Below the pieces are notes generated by a model that was given only the letters and a program-made list of their open reading frames with translations, was not told the DNA's origin and ran no database searches. A stretch of DNA of 64,000 nucleotides, taken from contig NZ_JAFFZE010000010.1 of assembly GCF_025165815.1 (NCBI RefSeq), positions 248,001 through 312,000 on the forward strand. The letters run 5' to 3'. Positions 51,291-62,545 of this stretch are shown piece after piece; the stretch's first letter is position 1, and each line of letters starts with the position of its first letter. A program made the translations under genes and the position numbers. Source of the stretch: Actinophytocola gossypii. GTDB taxonomy: Bacteria > Actinomycetota > Actinomycetes > Mycobacteriales > Pseudonocardiaceae.

Positions 51291-53171
51291 CTAGAGGCTG
51301 GTTTCGCCGGGGAGGCCGAAGTAGTCGTGCCAGCGGGTGCCTGGCCCGAACCCGGAGCCGGTGGACAGCGCCGTGTAGACGTCGGCGCCCGCGTTGTGGG
51401 TGAACGTGACGATGTCGGTGCGGCCGTCGCCGTCGAAGTCGCCGACGTAGGGGAACTCGCCGGTGGGCGCGAAGAAGTCGTGCCAGGTCGACGGCGCGCC
51501 GAAGCCGGAGCCGGTGGACAGCGCCACCTGGACCTCGGCGGGGTCGCCGTCGAACGCGACGAGGTCGGCCCGGCCGTCACCGTTCACGTCGCCGAGCCTC
51601 GGGGTCACCCGGCCCGTCGCGAACGAGTCGTGCCACTTCGCCGACGGGCCGAAACCGGAGCCCGTGGAGAGCGCCACGTAGACGTCGGCGTCGCCGCCGT
51701 GGGTGAACGTGACGATGTCCGCGCGGCCGTCGCCGTTCACGTCGGCCACCCCGGGCGACTCGCCGGCGATGCCGAAGAAGTCGTGCCACTTCGCCGACGC
51801 AATGAAGCCGGAGCCGGTGGAGCGGGCGACGTAGACGTCCCCGAGCGCGTCGCGGGTGAACGTGACGATGTCGTCCCGGCCGTCCCCGTCGACGTCGCCG
51901 ACCGCCGGGACCTCGCCGTCGAGGGCGAAGTGGTCGTGCCACTTGGTGGCGCCGGCGAACGCGGAGCCGGTGGACAGCGCCACGTGCACGTCGGCCATCG
52001 ACCCGTGGGTGAAGGTCACGATGTCGTCCCGGCCGTCGCCGTCGAAGTCCCCGGTCAGCGGGGTCTCGCCGTCGAGCGCGAAGAAGTCGTTCCACTTCCG
52101 GGAGGTGCCGACGAACCGGCCGCCGTCCGACAGCGCGACGTAGACGTCGGCAAGCGGCCCGTGCGTGAACGTCACGATGTCGTCCCGGCCGTCCCCGTCG
52201 AAGTCGGCCGGTGTGCCGGTGAAGACGCGGGCCTGCGGTTCGCTGACGTGCAGCGGCGCGACGTGCAGCCCGCCCTGGCCCCAGCCGGCGCCGGTGATCC
52301 AGGTGGCGCCGTTCGGTTCGGTGACGATCTCGGCGGCGTGAGCGTCGATCCGGCCGGCGAGGTCGTCGACGGAGAAGTGGAACGGGTCGCGGCTGCGGTA
52401 GACGCGGGTGTCCTTGTAGCCGGGGTCGCAGCAGACGGACAGGTACCACCAGCCGCCGCGCCACATGACGAACGGCGACTCGGTGGGGCCGCCGAAGGTG
52501 CCGGAGGCCGGGTGCTGGAAGGCGACCCGCTTGGCGCTCCAGTCGGTGAGGTTGGTGCTGGTGCGGTAGGCGACCTGGTGGTTGCCGCCGGTGGGGGTGC
52601 TGTTGGCGGTGTAGTACATGACCCACTGGGTGCCGATCCTGGTGACCATCGGATCGCGGGCGTCGAAGCCGTCGGTGAACAGGGGGTTGGCCGGGCTGCG
52701 GGTCCAGGTGGTCAGGTCGGTCGAGGTGGCGAGGTGCATGCGGTAGGCGGCGTGGTCGGGGGTGCCGGCGGCGTAGAACATGTGGTAGACGCCGTCGTGG
52801 TGGATGACGTGCGGGGCCCAGATGTGGCTCTCGCCGGCGGCGGGGTCGGCGGTGAGCGCGAACGGTTGTTTGGTCCACGGGCCGTTCGGGGTGGGTGCGG
52901 TGGCGTGGCCGAAGTTCTTCTCGTCCAGGGGGTTGGCCGGCTCGGCGTGGGTGATGGCGAAGACGTGCCAGGTACCGGTGCGCACGTCGCGGACGAGGGT
53001 GTGGTCGTTGTAGTACCAGGGCTCCGACTCGCCGACCGAGGGGTCGTAGACGTGGACGAACGTACCGGCGGACACGGTGGGCAGCTCGGCGGCCGTGGCG
53101 GCGGCGGGTGCGATGAGCAGGGACGTCACGAGCGTCGCCGCGGCCAGGACGGCGGCCATGGTTCGGTTCAC
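51291..53171 (-). CDS. Secreted GH43-like beta-propeller protein with six FG-GAP/VCBS repeats
   Basis: 626 residues. Signal peptide about 1-28; then a five-bladed-propeller glycosidase-like domain (about 35-315: [67 protein letters not shown]), which looks GH43/GH32-like with acids in the expected places. Residues about 325-626 are six repeats with calcium-loop DxDGDGRxD and [18 protein letters not shown], forming a second propeller. Probably an extracellular glycan hydrolase or lectin. GTG at 53171 suits the AGAGGT site better than GTG at 53180. Confidence 0.85.
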   Translation of the reverse strand: MNRTMAAVLAAATLVTSLLIAPAAATAAELPTVSAGTFVHVYDPSVGESEPWYYNDHTLVRDVRTGTWHVFAITHAEPANPLDEKNFGHATAPTPNGPWTKQPFALTADPAAGESHIWAPHVIHHDGVYHMFYAAGTPDHAAYRMHLATSTDLTTWTRSPANPLFTDGFDARDPMVTRIGTQWVMYYTANSTPTGGNHQVAYRTSTNLTDWSAKRVAFQHPASGTFGGPTESPFVMWRGGWWYLSVCCDPGYKDTRVYRSRDPFHFSVDDLAGRIDAHAAEIVTEPNGATWITGAGWGQGGLHVAPLHVSEPQARVFTGTPADFDGDGRDDIVTFTHGPLADVYVALSDGGRFVGTSRKWNDFFALDGETPLTGDFDGDGRDDIVTFTHGSMADVHVALSTGSAFAGATKWHDHFALDGEVPAVGDVDGDGRDDIVTFTRDALGDVYVARSTGSGFIASAKWHDFFGIAGESPGVADVNGDGRADIVTFTHGGDADVYVALSTGSGFGPSAKWHDSFATGRVTPRLGDVNGDGRADLVAFDGDPAEVQVALSTGSGFGAPSTWHDFFAPTGEFPYVGDFDGDGRTDIVTFTHNAGADVYTALSTGSGFGPGTRWHDYFGLPGETSL

Positions 53172-53338
53172 CGCATCCACCTCTGGTGAGTAATCGATTT
53201 CCCACCAGGGTGCGGGGTTGGTGATTGACTGTCAATAGCCCGACCAGACGCGCACCGACCACCCCCGGAGCGCGATGGCCGTGCCGGCGGAGCTGGCTGC
53301 CCCGTCGACACGGCCACCGGCGATCCCGCCGCCCCGGC

Positions 53339-55258
53339 CTACGTCATTGGCTGCCGTTGCGTCGGGATCTCGAACAATGCCTCCTGGCGCGGTAGGTCGA
53401 ACAGCGCCTCCTGACGCGGAGCGGAGAGCGGGACCTCGAACGCCTCGACGTGTTGCTCGGAGTCCGTTGCCGCCGGCGCCACGTCGGCCGACGGCACCTC
53501 CGGCTCACCCCGCGCGTCCGCCGAACCCGGAACAGGATCGGGAGACGCTTCGGGTGCGCGCTCGATCTCCGGCATTCGCTCCCAGGCCACGCCATCGGCT
53601 CCCGCGGCCGCCGGACTACGCTCCAGGTCCGGCACCCGCTCCAACTCCGGCACCCGCTCCAACTCCGGCACCCGCTCGATCTCCGGCACCCGCTCCAACT
53701 CCGGCACCCGCTCCAACTCCGGCACCCGCTCCAGCCCCGGTACGCGCTCCCACGTTCCGCGTCCGACCCGCGGTGCGGGCATCGGCAGCAGGATCGGCGC
53801 CGGAACCGGGACCCGCTGCACCACACCCGAACCGTTCCCCGGCACCGGCGCCGACCCGTTCCCCGACACCGCCGCCACCACCGGCGCTTCGCGGCGCGGG
53901 CGTGGCGACGGCCTCGGCGTGGGGCGCGGCGCCGGCGGCTCGGGCTTCCGCCCGGAGTACACCGTCGTCGGCAGGCCGGCGTGCATCCCCGTGATCAACT
54001 GTCCACACAGCACCACCAACAGCGCGATCAGCGGCCACTCCCACGACTGCGTCGAGCTGTGCAGCAGCCCCGCCCCCAGCGTCGTGGCCCCCGCGATCGC
54101 GTAACCGAAACCCTGCACCATCGACGACAACGCCGCCGCCGTGTCCCCGTCCGGCGCCGCGCGCAGCGAGATCAGCGCGAGCGCGAGACCGACCGCCGGC
54201 ATCCCGAGCCCTAGTCCCACCGCCCACACCCACGGCGTCATCTGCGGATACAGCAGCAACCCGCCCATCGCCAGCAGGTTCGGCGCGCACAGCGCGATCG
54301 CCAGTGCGGACTGGCTCTGCGCGCCGCGCGCCCACTTCGGCACCAGCAACGCGATCGGCACGCCGAGCGCCATCGCCACGCCGAACATCCAGCCGACCAT
54401 CGACTCGTCGACGTGCGAGTGGTCGAGCAGAATACTCGGCAGCCAGCCCATGATGGTGAACGTGAACCCGGACGTGAGTCCGAAATGGATGGTCGTGGTC
54501 CAGGCCGTGCTCGGCGGCCGCAGGTTGAACGGGCTCGGCCGAGGGCCAGAAGCGGCGACGGGCGGCTCGGTGAACCTGCGAGCCGCCACCCGCCACGCCA
54601 CCAGCGCCGCCGCGGCGAGCAGCGCCCACGAGCTGACCCCCCACTGCCAGCTCATCCGGTCGGAGACCTGCGGCGTGATCAGGGCGCCGAGCCCGCTGCC
54701 GCCGCCCATCGCGGCGACGTAACACCCGGTCAGCAGCGCCCACGCCTTCGTCGGCGCGGCGTGCGTGATCACCGGGAGCAGGGTGCCGAGCACGGCGATC
54801 GCCAGGCACGCCAGCACCGTGCCGCCGAGCAGCAGGTACGGGCCGGACGCGACCCGGGAGGCCAGCGTCGCGGCCAGCACCACGAGCGCGACCGTGACCG
54901 TGCGCGAGGTGCCCCACGCCGAGCGCAGCTTGTAGGACAACGCGCCGCCGACGGCGAAGCACCAGACCGGCGCGGACACCACCACCGACGCGAGCACCGC
55001 GGACAACCCGGTGCCGGCCCGCAGGTCGTTGAGCACGGCGCCGACGCTGGTGACGGCCGGGCGAAGATTCAGCGCGAGCAGGGGAACGGCGACGAGAACG
55101 GAGATCGACAACGCGACGCGCGCGCCCTCGACGGGAACTCCGGTGGTCGGCGGACGGCGCCGGCGCGCCCCCCGGTGCAGGCCCGCGCCGGACGGTCGGG
55201 CCGGAACAAGGACTCGGTAGGGCGGGGAGTTCCGCCCGACGACATGGTTCGGCCTCAT
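53339..55258 (-). CDS. MFS transporter (CynX/NimT-like) with repeat-bearing cytoplasmic tail
   Basis: 639 residues. After a 45-residue basic N-terminus come 12 membrane helices (about 48-440), with LNLRPAVTSVGAVLNDL and TGCYVAAMGGGSGLGALITP typical of the CynX/NimT cyanate/2-nitroimidazole carriers. Residues about 445-639 are an added hydrophilic tail: Pro-rich, then seven ERVPEL-type hexapeptides (about 506-547), then an acidic end with two RQEALF(D/E) words. Carriers of this family normally end after helix 12. ATG at 55258 follows GGAGG. Substrate unknown. Confidence 0.85.
   Translation of the reverse strand: MRPNHVVGRNSPPYRVLVPARPSGAGLHRGARRRRPPTTGVPVEGARVALSISVLVAVPLLALNLRPAVTSVGAVLNDLRAGTGLSAVLASVVVSAPVWCFAVGGALSYKLRSAWGTSRTVTVALVVLAATLASRVASGPYLLLGGTVLACLAIAVLGTLLPVITHAAPTKAWALLTGCYVAAMGGGSGLGALITPQVSDRMSWQWGVSSWALLAAAALVAWRVAARRFTEPPVAASGPRPSPFNLRPPSTAWTTTIHFGLTSGFTFTIMGWLPSILLDHSHVDESMVGWMFGVAMALGVPIALLVPKWARGAQSQSALAIALCAPNLLAMGGLLLYPQMTPWVWAVGLGLGMPAVGLALALISLRAAPDGDTAAALSSMVQGFGYAIAGATTLGAGLLHSSTQSWEWPLIALLVVLCGQLITGMHAGLPTTVYSGRKPEPPAPRPTPRPSPRPRREAPVVAAVSGNGSAPVPGNGSGVVQRVPVPAPILLPMPAPRVGRGTWERVPGLERVPELERVPELERVPEIERVPELERVPELERVPDLERSPAAAGADGVAWERMPEIERAPEASPDPVPGSADARGEPEVPSADVAPAATDSEQHVEAFEVPLSAPRQEALFDLPRQEALFEIPTQRQPMT
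53619..53744 (-). repeat. Seven 18-nt tandem units in the MFS gene tail
   Basis: Plus-strand unit CGCTCCAACTCCGGCACC, starting at 53619, 53637, 53655, 53673, 53691, 53709 and 53727. Four copies are identical; the first, fourth and last differ by a few bases. The units keep frame and encode ERVPEL/ERVPEI/ERVPDL. Copy number probably varies between strains. Confidence 0.9.
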
Positions 55259-55831
55259 GCCGGCCTCCAGCTGGACAGCCCCACAGGGCGGCAGGACGCG
55301 AACCGCGGCGCGGTACGCAGGACGGCGACCTGATCCGCGTTGCTGGAGGGGGCGCAGGAGTTCGCCGCCGGGGTCCTGTGACGCTCGGCGAGGGAGCTTG
55401 CAATTGCGTTTGCGGCTGCGTTTGTAGCGAACGTTTGCGGGTGCGGTCCGGATGCTTTTCTTTGGTCACTCGCAGACGACATTACGGCTGACCCCGAGGT
55501 AGCGGAATGCCCGTACATCACGATTCGGTGATGGCTGGAATACGGGTCAGGTGCCACCGGTCGTACGGCGCGCCGGGATGCACAACCAGCTATTTCACCC
55601 GTTTGGAGGTCGCGGAAAATCGCGTGGAGGTGGCAGTGCGGACGTCGATCAAGCGTCATTGGCGCAATGAACAGCACATTCCCACATTTCGGACGGCACG
55701 CCGGTTCCGGGTTTTCGTTGGTCTCGGAACGGTTTCGAGCCGACCGGCCGTCGGGGGTCCGGTGGTACTCCGGTAGCGTCCCGCCCGGTTCGGCTCCACC
55801 CGGGAGCCGCTGGTGAGGAACGGGCACGCCG
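55259..55831. other. 573-bp gap without a supported gene
   Basis: Less GC-rich than its surroundings, between divergent MFS and acidic-protein genes. Short open frames (for example 55507-55776, plus) lack ribosome sites and family signals. It must hold the two divergent promoters. I saw no tRNA, repeat or clear operator. Confidence 0.5.
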
Positions 55832-56560
55832 ATGACGGAGCTGGACGAGAACGACCCGCGGTGGACCGACGAGGCCCGCGAGTCGTTCCGGGTAGCGACG
55901 ACGAACCTGGTCGAGGCGATCCGCCAGCACAGCGCGACACTGCTGGAGCTGACCGGCGCGGAGCAGGACGACGACACCGTCGCCGAGGTTGACGAGCACC
56001 TCGAAGCCGCGGCCGCCGCCTACGCCGACGCGCAGTTCGAGCTCACCGGCACCGTGCCGCCCCTCGGCCTGGACGAGGACGTCGACGAAGACGAGGACCT
56101 CGACGAAGACGAGGACGAGGATCTGGCGGAGTTCGCCGAGGAGGACGAAGGCGAGCCGGAGGACGAGGACGTCGACCAGGACGGCACCGAGGAGCTCGAG
56201 TTCACCGGCGAGCCGTCGTTCCGGCTGACGGTCCTGCACCGGGCGGACTTCGTCGTGACCGACGAGCCGGCGGTCGTCCAGGCCGGTAAGGAGGCTTACC
56301 ACGACTCGGCCGAGGACGGGGACGAGCCGGTCGACGTGACGGACCTGAGCGAGGCGTTGCAGCAACTGCACCAGGCGGGCGGCATCGAGGCACTGGCCGA
56401 GACCCCCGGTCTGGCCTCCGCCGGCTCGACGACCTGGGTCCTGGAGGCAACGGACCTCCTCGACGAGCACGACGCCGACGAGGGGCCCGACTCCCCGTTC
56501 GCCCTTGGCGAGGACGCCCGGCAGCGGCTACTGCACCGCCTGGACGAAATCACCGGCTGA
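55832..56560 (+). CDS. Acidic hypothetical protein with Asp/Glu-rich linker
   Basis: 242 residues, no membrane helix or signal. An N-terminal helical region (1-75, ARESFRVATTNLVEAIRQHSATLLELTG), a strongly acidic linker (about 80-125, DEDVDEDEDLDEDEDEDLAEF), and a C-terminal domain (about 128-242, SFRLTVLHRADFVVTDEPAVVQAGKEAY). I do not recognise the family. ATG at 55832 follows GGTGAGGA. It converges on the alpha/beta hydrolase gene with 21 bp between. Confidence 0.75.
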   Translation: MTELDENDPRWTDEARESFRVATTNLVEAIRQHSATLLELTGAEQDDDTVAEVDEHLEAAAAAYADAQFELTGTVPPLGLDEDVDEDEDLDEDEDEDLAEFAEEDEGEPEDEDVDQDGTEELEFTGEPSFRLTVLHRADFVVTDEPAVVQAGKEAYHDSAEDGDEPVDVTDLSEALQQLHQAGGIEALAETPGLASAGSTTWVLEATDLLDEHDADEGPDSPFALGEDARQRLLHRLDEITG

Positions 56561-56581
56561 GGACCCGGGCCCCGTCGGCAC

Positions 56582-58121
<1,540 letters not shown>

Positions 58122-58298
58122 GGCACCCCGCGACGGGTACCGCTGCTGGGCGCGCCGTATCCCCGGCCGGCAGGCGGACGGAAGCTGGGTCAGGACCGCC
58201 GTCACGCCGGAGACGATCGACACGATCCCGCTTCGTCAGCCGGAAACGGCGGTGCCGCCGGAGCAGGACCGGCGGCACCGCTGTTCCCCCTTGCCGGG

Positions 58299-61200
58299 TC
58301 AGTCGCGGATGATCGTGAACGTGTCGGTCGTGTTCCTGATGTCGACCGCGTTGTCCCGCAGCGTCAGGTTGTTGAACGTGACCGAGCCGCGGGCCGGCCC
58401 CTCCCCCGCTTCCGGCAGCTCGTTCACCCAGATGCCGAACCCGGACTTGGCGTCGAACTCGTCGCCGCTCTTCCTGGCGCCGCTGATCGTGACGTCGGTG
58501 AACACGGTGTCCGCCACCGGGTACAGCGGCTGGCCGCCCACGTAGTCGGTCTGGAACATGATGCCGCTGTATGTGGGATCCACGATGTCCACGTTCGACA
58601 CCCGGATCCCCTGGAAGATCTTCGTCGCCGAGTAGACCCAGATTCCGGGGAACGTCTGCGCGCCCCAGAAGTGGCCGCCCGCCCGCACGATCGAGATGTT
58701 CTCGAACCTCGTCGGCGGGTCGGCGCCGAAGCCGTTCATCGGGATGCCGAAGTCCAGCGAGCTGATCGTGATCCCGGAGTACACCAGGGTGTCCGCCACG
58801 TAGATGTTGCGGAACACGTTGTCGTACCCGCCGTACACCGCGATCCCCGCCGCCCGCCAGGTCAGGATCGACGTCAGGTTCTCGTAGACGTTCCCGGTCA
58901 CCTCCCCGCCACCGCCGTCCTGGGCGTTGAACAGGGCGAAGCTGTCGTCACCCGTGGCCCGGGACTCGTTGTTGGCGACCAGGTTCCCCGAACTGCCGTT
59001 CGTCATGTTGACCGCGTCCGCGAAGATGTTGCGGATCCGGTTGTCCCTGATCGTCATGTTGTCGGTGTTCATGCCCCAGAACAGGCACACGAAGTGCTCG
59101 ACCCAGATGTTCTCGATCGTCGACCCGGAGTGGGCGCCGAAGTCGAACACCTTGCCCGGCCCGTCGATCCGGTCGTTGTAGTTGCCGAAGTACGCGAAAC
59201 CGGAGAACACCGAGCCGTTCGCCGAGGCGTCGGCGCGGAAGCCGACATCGGTGTTGAACTGGCCGGACGGCGCGTGGAACCGGGTGTACCACGGCCCGGC
59301 GCCGACCACCTGGATGGCCTTGCCGTAGATCTGGAACTTGGTGTGGCTCTGGTAGTCACCCGGCGGCAGGTACACGCCGACCAGGTTCCCGGTCTGGTCC
59401 ATCCGCACCCGGTCCAGCGCGTTCTGCACGTCCTGGTGCGACGTCCCGTCCGGGATCGTGAACCGCGCGGGGTCCGGGTTCCCGGTCGGCGCCACCTGCT
59501 CCAGGCTGACGAAGTCGATCGCGTACGTGGTGCCGTTCGACGGGTCCTTCTGCAGCCGGATCGTGCTGCCCGCGGGCACCGTCGAGTCCAGCAGCACGTT
59601 GGCCTCGTCGTAGATGTGCCTCGGGCCGCCCGCGCTCGGCGAGTTGACCGGCTTCGCCTCGTTGCCGTACAGCCAGGCGTACTTCGACGTCAGGTCGATC
59701 GCCTTGTGGAACCGCCCGTCGACGTAGATGTTCAGCGTCGAGTTGATCCCGCCACCGCCCGGCGCGTCCGGGATGGAGAACCGGGTGACCAGGGTGTTGG
59801 TCGGCGCCGTCGTCGTCCACTCCACATAGGACCCGTTGCTGTTCAGCGTGACCGCCCGCCGGCCGGACGCCTCGCCGGCGAGGTCGCCGACCGTCCTGTT
59901 CGGACCGACGACGGTGGCGCCGCCGCCGACGCGGCCGTCCTCTGCCTCGTACATCTGGTACGGCATGTTCGCGCCGCGACCGACGAACAGGGTGTGCGTG
60001 CTGGTGTTGTTGTCCCGCTTGGCCGGCAGCTCGTTGGCGTCGTTCGCCAGCACCACCCGCACGGTGTACCGGCCGGTGGCGGCCTGCCAGGTACCCAGGC
60101 GCACCGGGCCGGTCACCGCGCCCGGCGCGATCACGCCGTCGTGCGCGCCGGTCAGCGTGCGCACCGTCTCGCCGGTGTTCGCGTCGAGGACGGTCAGCGT
60201 GACGCCGTGCGCGCCGCTCGCCGACGCGACGGTGCCCTGGTTGCGGATCGCCACCGAGAACGTCACCGTGGCGCCGGGTCGCGGGCTGGTCGGCGCCCAG
60301 CTGACCGGTGCGGCGACCAGGTCCGAGGTCGGCACCGCGGTCACCTCCAGCTCGTTCTGGCTGGTGAACGTGTTGTCGGACTCGTCGGTCTCGGTGACCT
60401 GCTCGGCCGGGTCCACGGTCGCGCCTGGCGTGTAGCTGCCGGCCTCGCGGGCGCCGATGTCGGCGGTGACGGTCGCGGTCGCGCCGGCGGCGAGGGTGTC
60501 GACCGGCGTGGTGCCGACCTCGTCGTCGCCGAGGGTGAAGCCGACCGTCGTGGCGGGTGCCGGGCGTTCGCCGCTGTTGCGGACGGTCGCCGACAGGGTG
60601 ATCTCGTCGCTCTCCGACGGCGTCGACGGCGACCAGGTCAGGCCGGTGACCTCGAGGTTCGGGTTCGGCGCCGGGGCACCGATGACCTGGAGCTCGGCGA
60701 CCTGGCCGGCGGGGGCGCCGGTGTTGCCGGTGAACCGCAGCCGCACGTCGGCGGCGGTCGCGGTGACCGGGATCGTCACCGTGTTGTCGGTCGCCGGGTC
60801 GAACTCGCGGGCGGCCGGCGGCGCGATGCCGGCGAAGGAACCGCCGTCCTGGTCGCGGCCGAGCACCTCGAAGGTCTGGGTGCGCGGGCCCCAGATCGGG
60901 TCCGGGTTGAGCTTCACCACGACCGACGTGATCGCGGCGTTCGCGCCGAGGCTCACGGTCAGCTCGTTCGGGTAGCCGCCGCCCTCCCAGTACGTGGCCA
61001 GCGAGCCGTCGTTGGCGTTGGCGGCGACGTAGCCGTGGGTGTGCCCGTTCGCGGTGATCGGCCTGCCCTCGGCGAGGTTCGTGCCCTGGGTGGTGCCCTG
61101 GCGGGTCACCGTGTTGCTGTTCGGTGACTCGTTGCCGGCCGCGTCGACCGCCCGCACGTAGTAGGTGACGGTGGCGCTCGCCGGCTGGCTGTCGGTGAAG

Positions 61201-62288
61201 GTGCGGCTGTCCGCGTCCACGCTGGTACGCAGCGTGCCGTTGGCGTAGACGTTGTAGCCGGTGACGCCGACGTCGTCGGTGCTCGCGGCCCAGGTGAGGC
61301 GGATCTGGCCGGTCGCGGGCTGGGTGTAGGCGAGGTCGGCGGGCGCGGTCGGGGCCCGCGTGTCGCCGCCGGCCGGGCCGTGGACCTCGATCTCGGCGAC
61401 CTGGCCGGCGGGCCAGCCGGTGTTCGCGGTGATGACGAGCCGCAGGTACCGGGTGCTGGTCTGGCCGAAGTCGATGGTGACCGTGTTGCCGCCGGCCGGG
61501 TCGAACCGGTGGCCGGCGGCGGCGACCAGGTCGCTGAAGGCCGAGCCGGTCTCGCTGCGCTGGACGGCGATGGTCTGGGTCCTGGCCTCCCAGTGGGCGG
61601 GCAGCTTCAGCACCATCCGGTTGGTGGCGACGACCGCGCCGAGGTCGACCTGGATCCACTGCGGGAAGGCGTGGTTGGCGCTCTCCCAGTAGGTGCCCTG
61701 GTCGCCGTCGGTGGCGTTGCCGGCCGGGTACTCGCCGAGCGCGCTGTTCGCGGTGGCCGTCCGGGCCAGGTTCGTGGTCGACACCTCGGCCGGGAAGACC
61801 CGAAGGTCGGACAGCTGGGTGGTGTCGCGGCCGCCGTCGTTGAGGAAGCCCAGCTCGACGTAGCGGGCCTGGACACCGGCGAGCGGGAGGCGGACGGCGT
61901 TGCCCCGGTCGGGGTCGAAGGTCCGGGTGGCCGAGCCGGTCGCGGTGGTGAAGGTGGCGCCGTCGGTGCTGGTCCGCACGGTCAGCACCTGGGAGCGGGT
62001 GTCCCAGCCGGCCGGCACCTTCAGCTCCAGGGTGCCGAGCCGCGCCTGTCGTTCGAGGTCGACCCGCAGCCACTGCTGCTTCGCGGTCGAGCTTTCCCAG
62101 TAGGTCTCGGGGTTTCCGTCGTTCACGTTGGCCGCCGGCCCGGTGGCGCTGCTCGCGGTGACCGGCTTGCCGTAGGCCAGGTCGTCGGGGTGCGGGTCGG
62201 CGATGGCGGTGGTGGCACCGGTCGCGACGAGCACGCCGGTGAGGAGGGTCGCGGCGGTCAGCCAGGACACGAAACGCTTCGCTCTCAT
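58299..62288 (-). CDS. Large secreted GH87-like alpha-1,3-glucanase with FA58C, FN3, CARDB and CBM modules
   Basis: 1329 residues. Signal peptide about 1-30; discoidin (FA58C) modules about 36-165, 170-305 and 400-540, with an FN3 module at 310-395; two CARDB modules (545-775); a CBM35/6-type module (785-925); then a right-handed beta-helix (930-1329). The helix resembles GH87 mutanase/mycodextranase: IENIWVEHFVCLFW, then IFADAVNMT and RATGDDSFALF. Asp1091, Asp1114 and Asp1115 keep the 23/24-residue spacing of the catalytic aspartates reported for Bacillus Agl-KA (from memory). Substrate is probably alpha-1,3-glucan of fungal or bacterial walls. Confidence 0.85.
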   Translation of the reverse strand: MRAKRFVSWLTAATLLTGVLVATGATTAIADPHPDDLAYGKPVTASSATGPAANVNDGNPETYWESSTAKQQWLRVDLERQARLGTLELKVPAGWDTRSQVLTVRTSTDGATFTTATGSATRTFDPDRGNAVRLPLAGVQARYVELGFLNDGGRDTTQLSDLRVFPAEVSTTNLARTATANSALGEYPAGNATDGDQGTYWESANHAFPQWIQVDLGAVVATNRMVLKLPAHWEARTQTIAVQRSETGSAFSDLVAAAGHRFDPAGGNTVTIDFGQTSTRYLRLVITANTGWPAGQVAEIEVHGPAGGDTRAPTAPADLAYTQPATGQIRLTWAASTDDVGVTGYNVYANGTLRTSVDADSRTFTDSQPASATVTYYVRAVDAAGNESPNSNTVTRQGTTQGTNLAEGRPITANGHTHGYVAANANDGSLATYWEGGGYPNELTVSLGANAAITSVVVKLNPDPIWGPRTQTFEVLGRDQDGGSFAGIAPPAAREFDPATDNTVTIPVTATAADVRLRFTGNTGAPAGQVAELQVIGAPAPNPNLEVTGLTWSPSTPSESDEITLSATVRNSGERPAPATTVGFTLGDDEVGTTPVDTLAAGATATVTADIGAREAGSYTPGATVDPAEQVTETDESDNTFTSQNELEVTAVPTSDLVAAPVSWAPTSPRPGATVTFSVAIRNQGTVASASGAHGVTLTVLDANTGETVRTLTGAHDGVIAPGAVTGPVRLGTWQAATGRYTVRVVLANDANELPAKRDNNTSTHTLFVGRGANMPYQMYEAEDGRVGGGATVVGPNRTVGDLAGEASGRRAVTLNSNGSYVEWTTTAPTNTLVTRFSIPDAPGGGGINSTLNIYVDGRFHKAIDLTSKYAWLYGNEAKPVNSPSAGGPRHIYDEANVLLDSTVPAGSTIRLQKDPSNGTTYAIDFVSLEQVAPTGNPDPARFTIPDGTSHQDVQNALDRVRMDQTGNLVGVYLPPGDYQSHTKFQIYGKAIQVVGAGPWYTRFHAPSGQFNTDVGFRADASANGSVFSGFAYFGNYNDRIDGPGKVFDFGAHSGSTIENIWVEHFVCLFWGMNTDNMTIRDNRIRNIFADAVNMTNGSSGNLVANNESRATGDDSFALFNAQDGGGGEVTGNVYENLTSILTWRAAGIAVYGGYDNVFRNIYVADTLVYSGITISSLDFGIPMNGFGADPPTRFENISIVRAGGHFWGAQTFPGIWVYSATKIFQGIRVSNVDIVDPTYSGIMFQTDYVGGQPLYPVADTVFTDVTISGARKSGDEFDAKSGFGIWVNELPEAGEGPARGSVTFNNLTLRDNAVDIRNTTDTFTIIRD

Positions 62289-62545
62289 AGCGTCGCTCTC
62301 ATCTGTACGAGTTTTGCAGGGGTTTGCTCGATTCTTGCGATGATTAGGTCAAGAGTTGCCCATCGGCTACTCAAAGTCAACGGTTCCCGCGTCGTTCACT
62401 CGGACTATTGCCACCCAGTGAGGTGATGGATACGTTCAGTGCGTGCACGACTGGGGGCGTCGGGGCTTGCTCACCCGAGACGCAATCAGCTATACGCCCT
62501 GTGTATAGCTGATCCGCGCCGCCAGTCCCGACCGGAAGGTGTCAG

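Noticed and set aside
53619-53744. Regular repeats that could suggest a CRISPR array
   Set aside because: Units are 18 nt, contiguous and keep a coding frame with no spacers; the 36-nt units at 4132-4311 are also contiguous and coding.
53616-55469. Alternative minus-strand frame across the MFS gene and its upstream gap
   Set aside because: Arg/Ala/Gly-rich translation without membrane helices; the overlapping frame has 12 helices and a good ribosome site.
55507-55776. 89-codon plus-strand frame in the 573-bp gap
   Set aside because: No ribosome site, no recognisable domain and unusual codon use for this genome.
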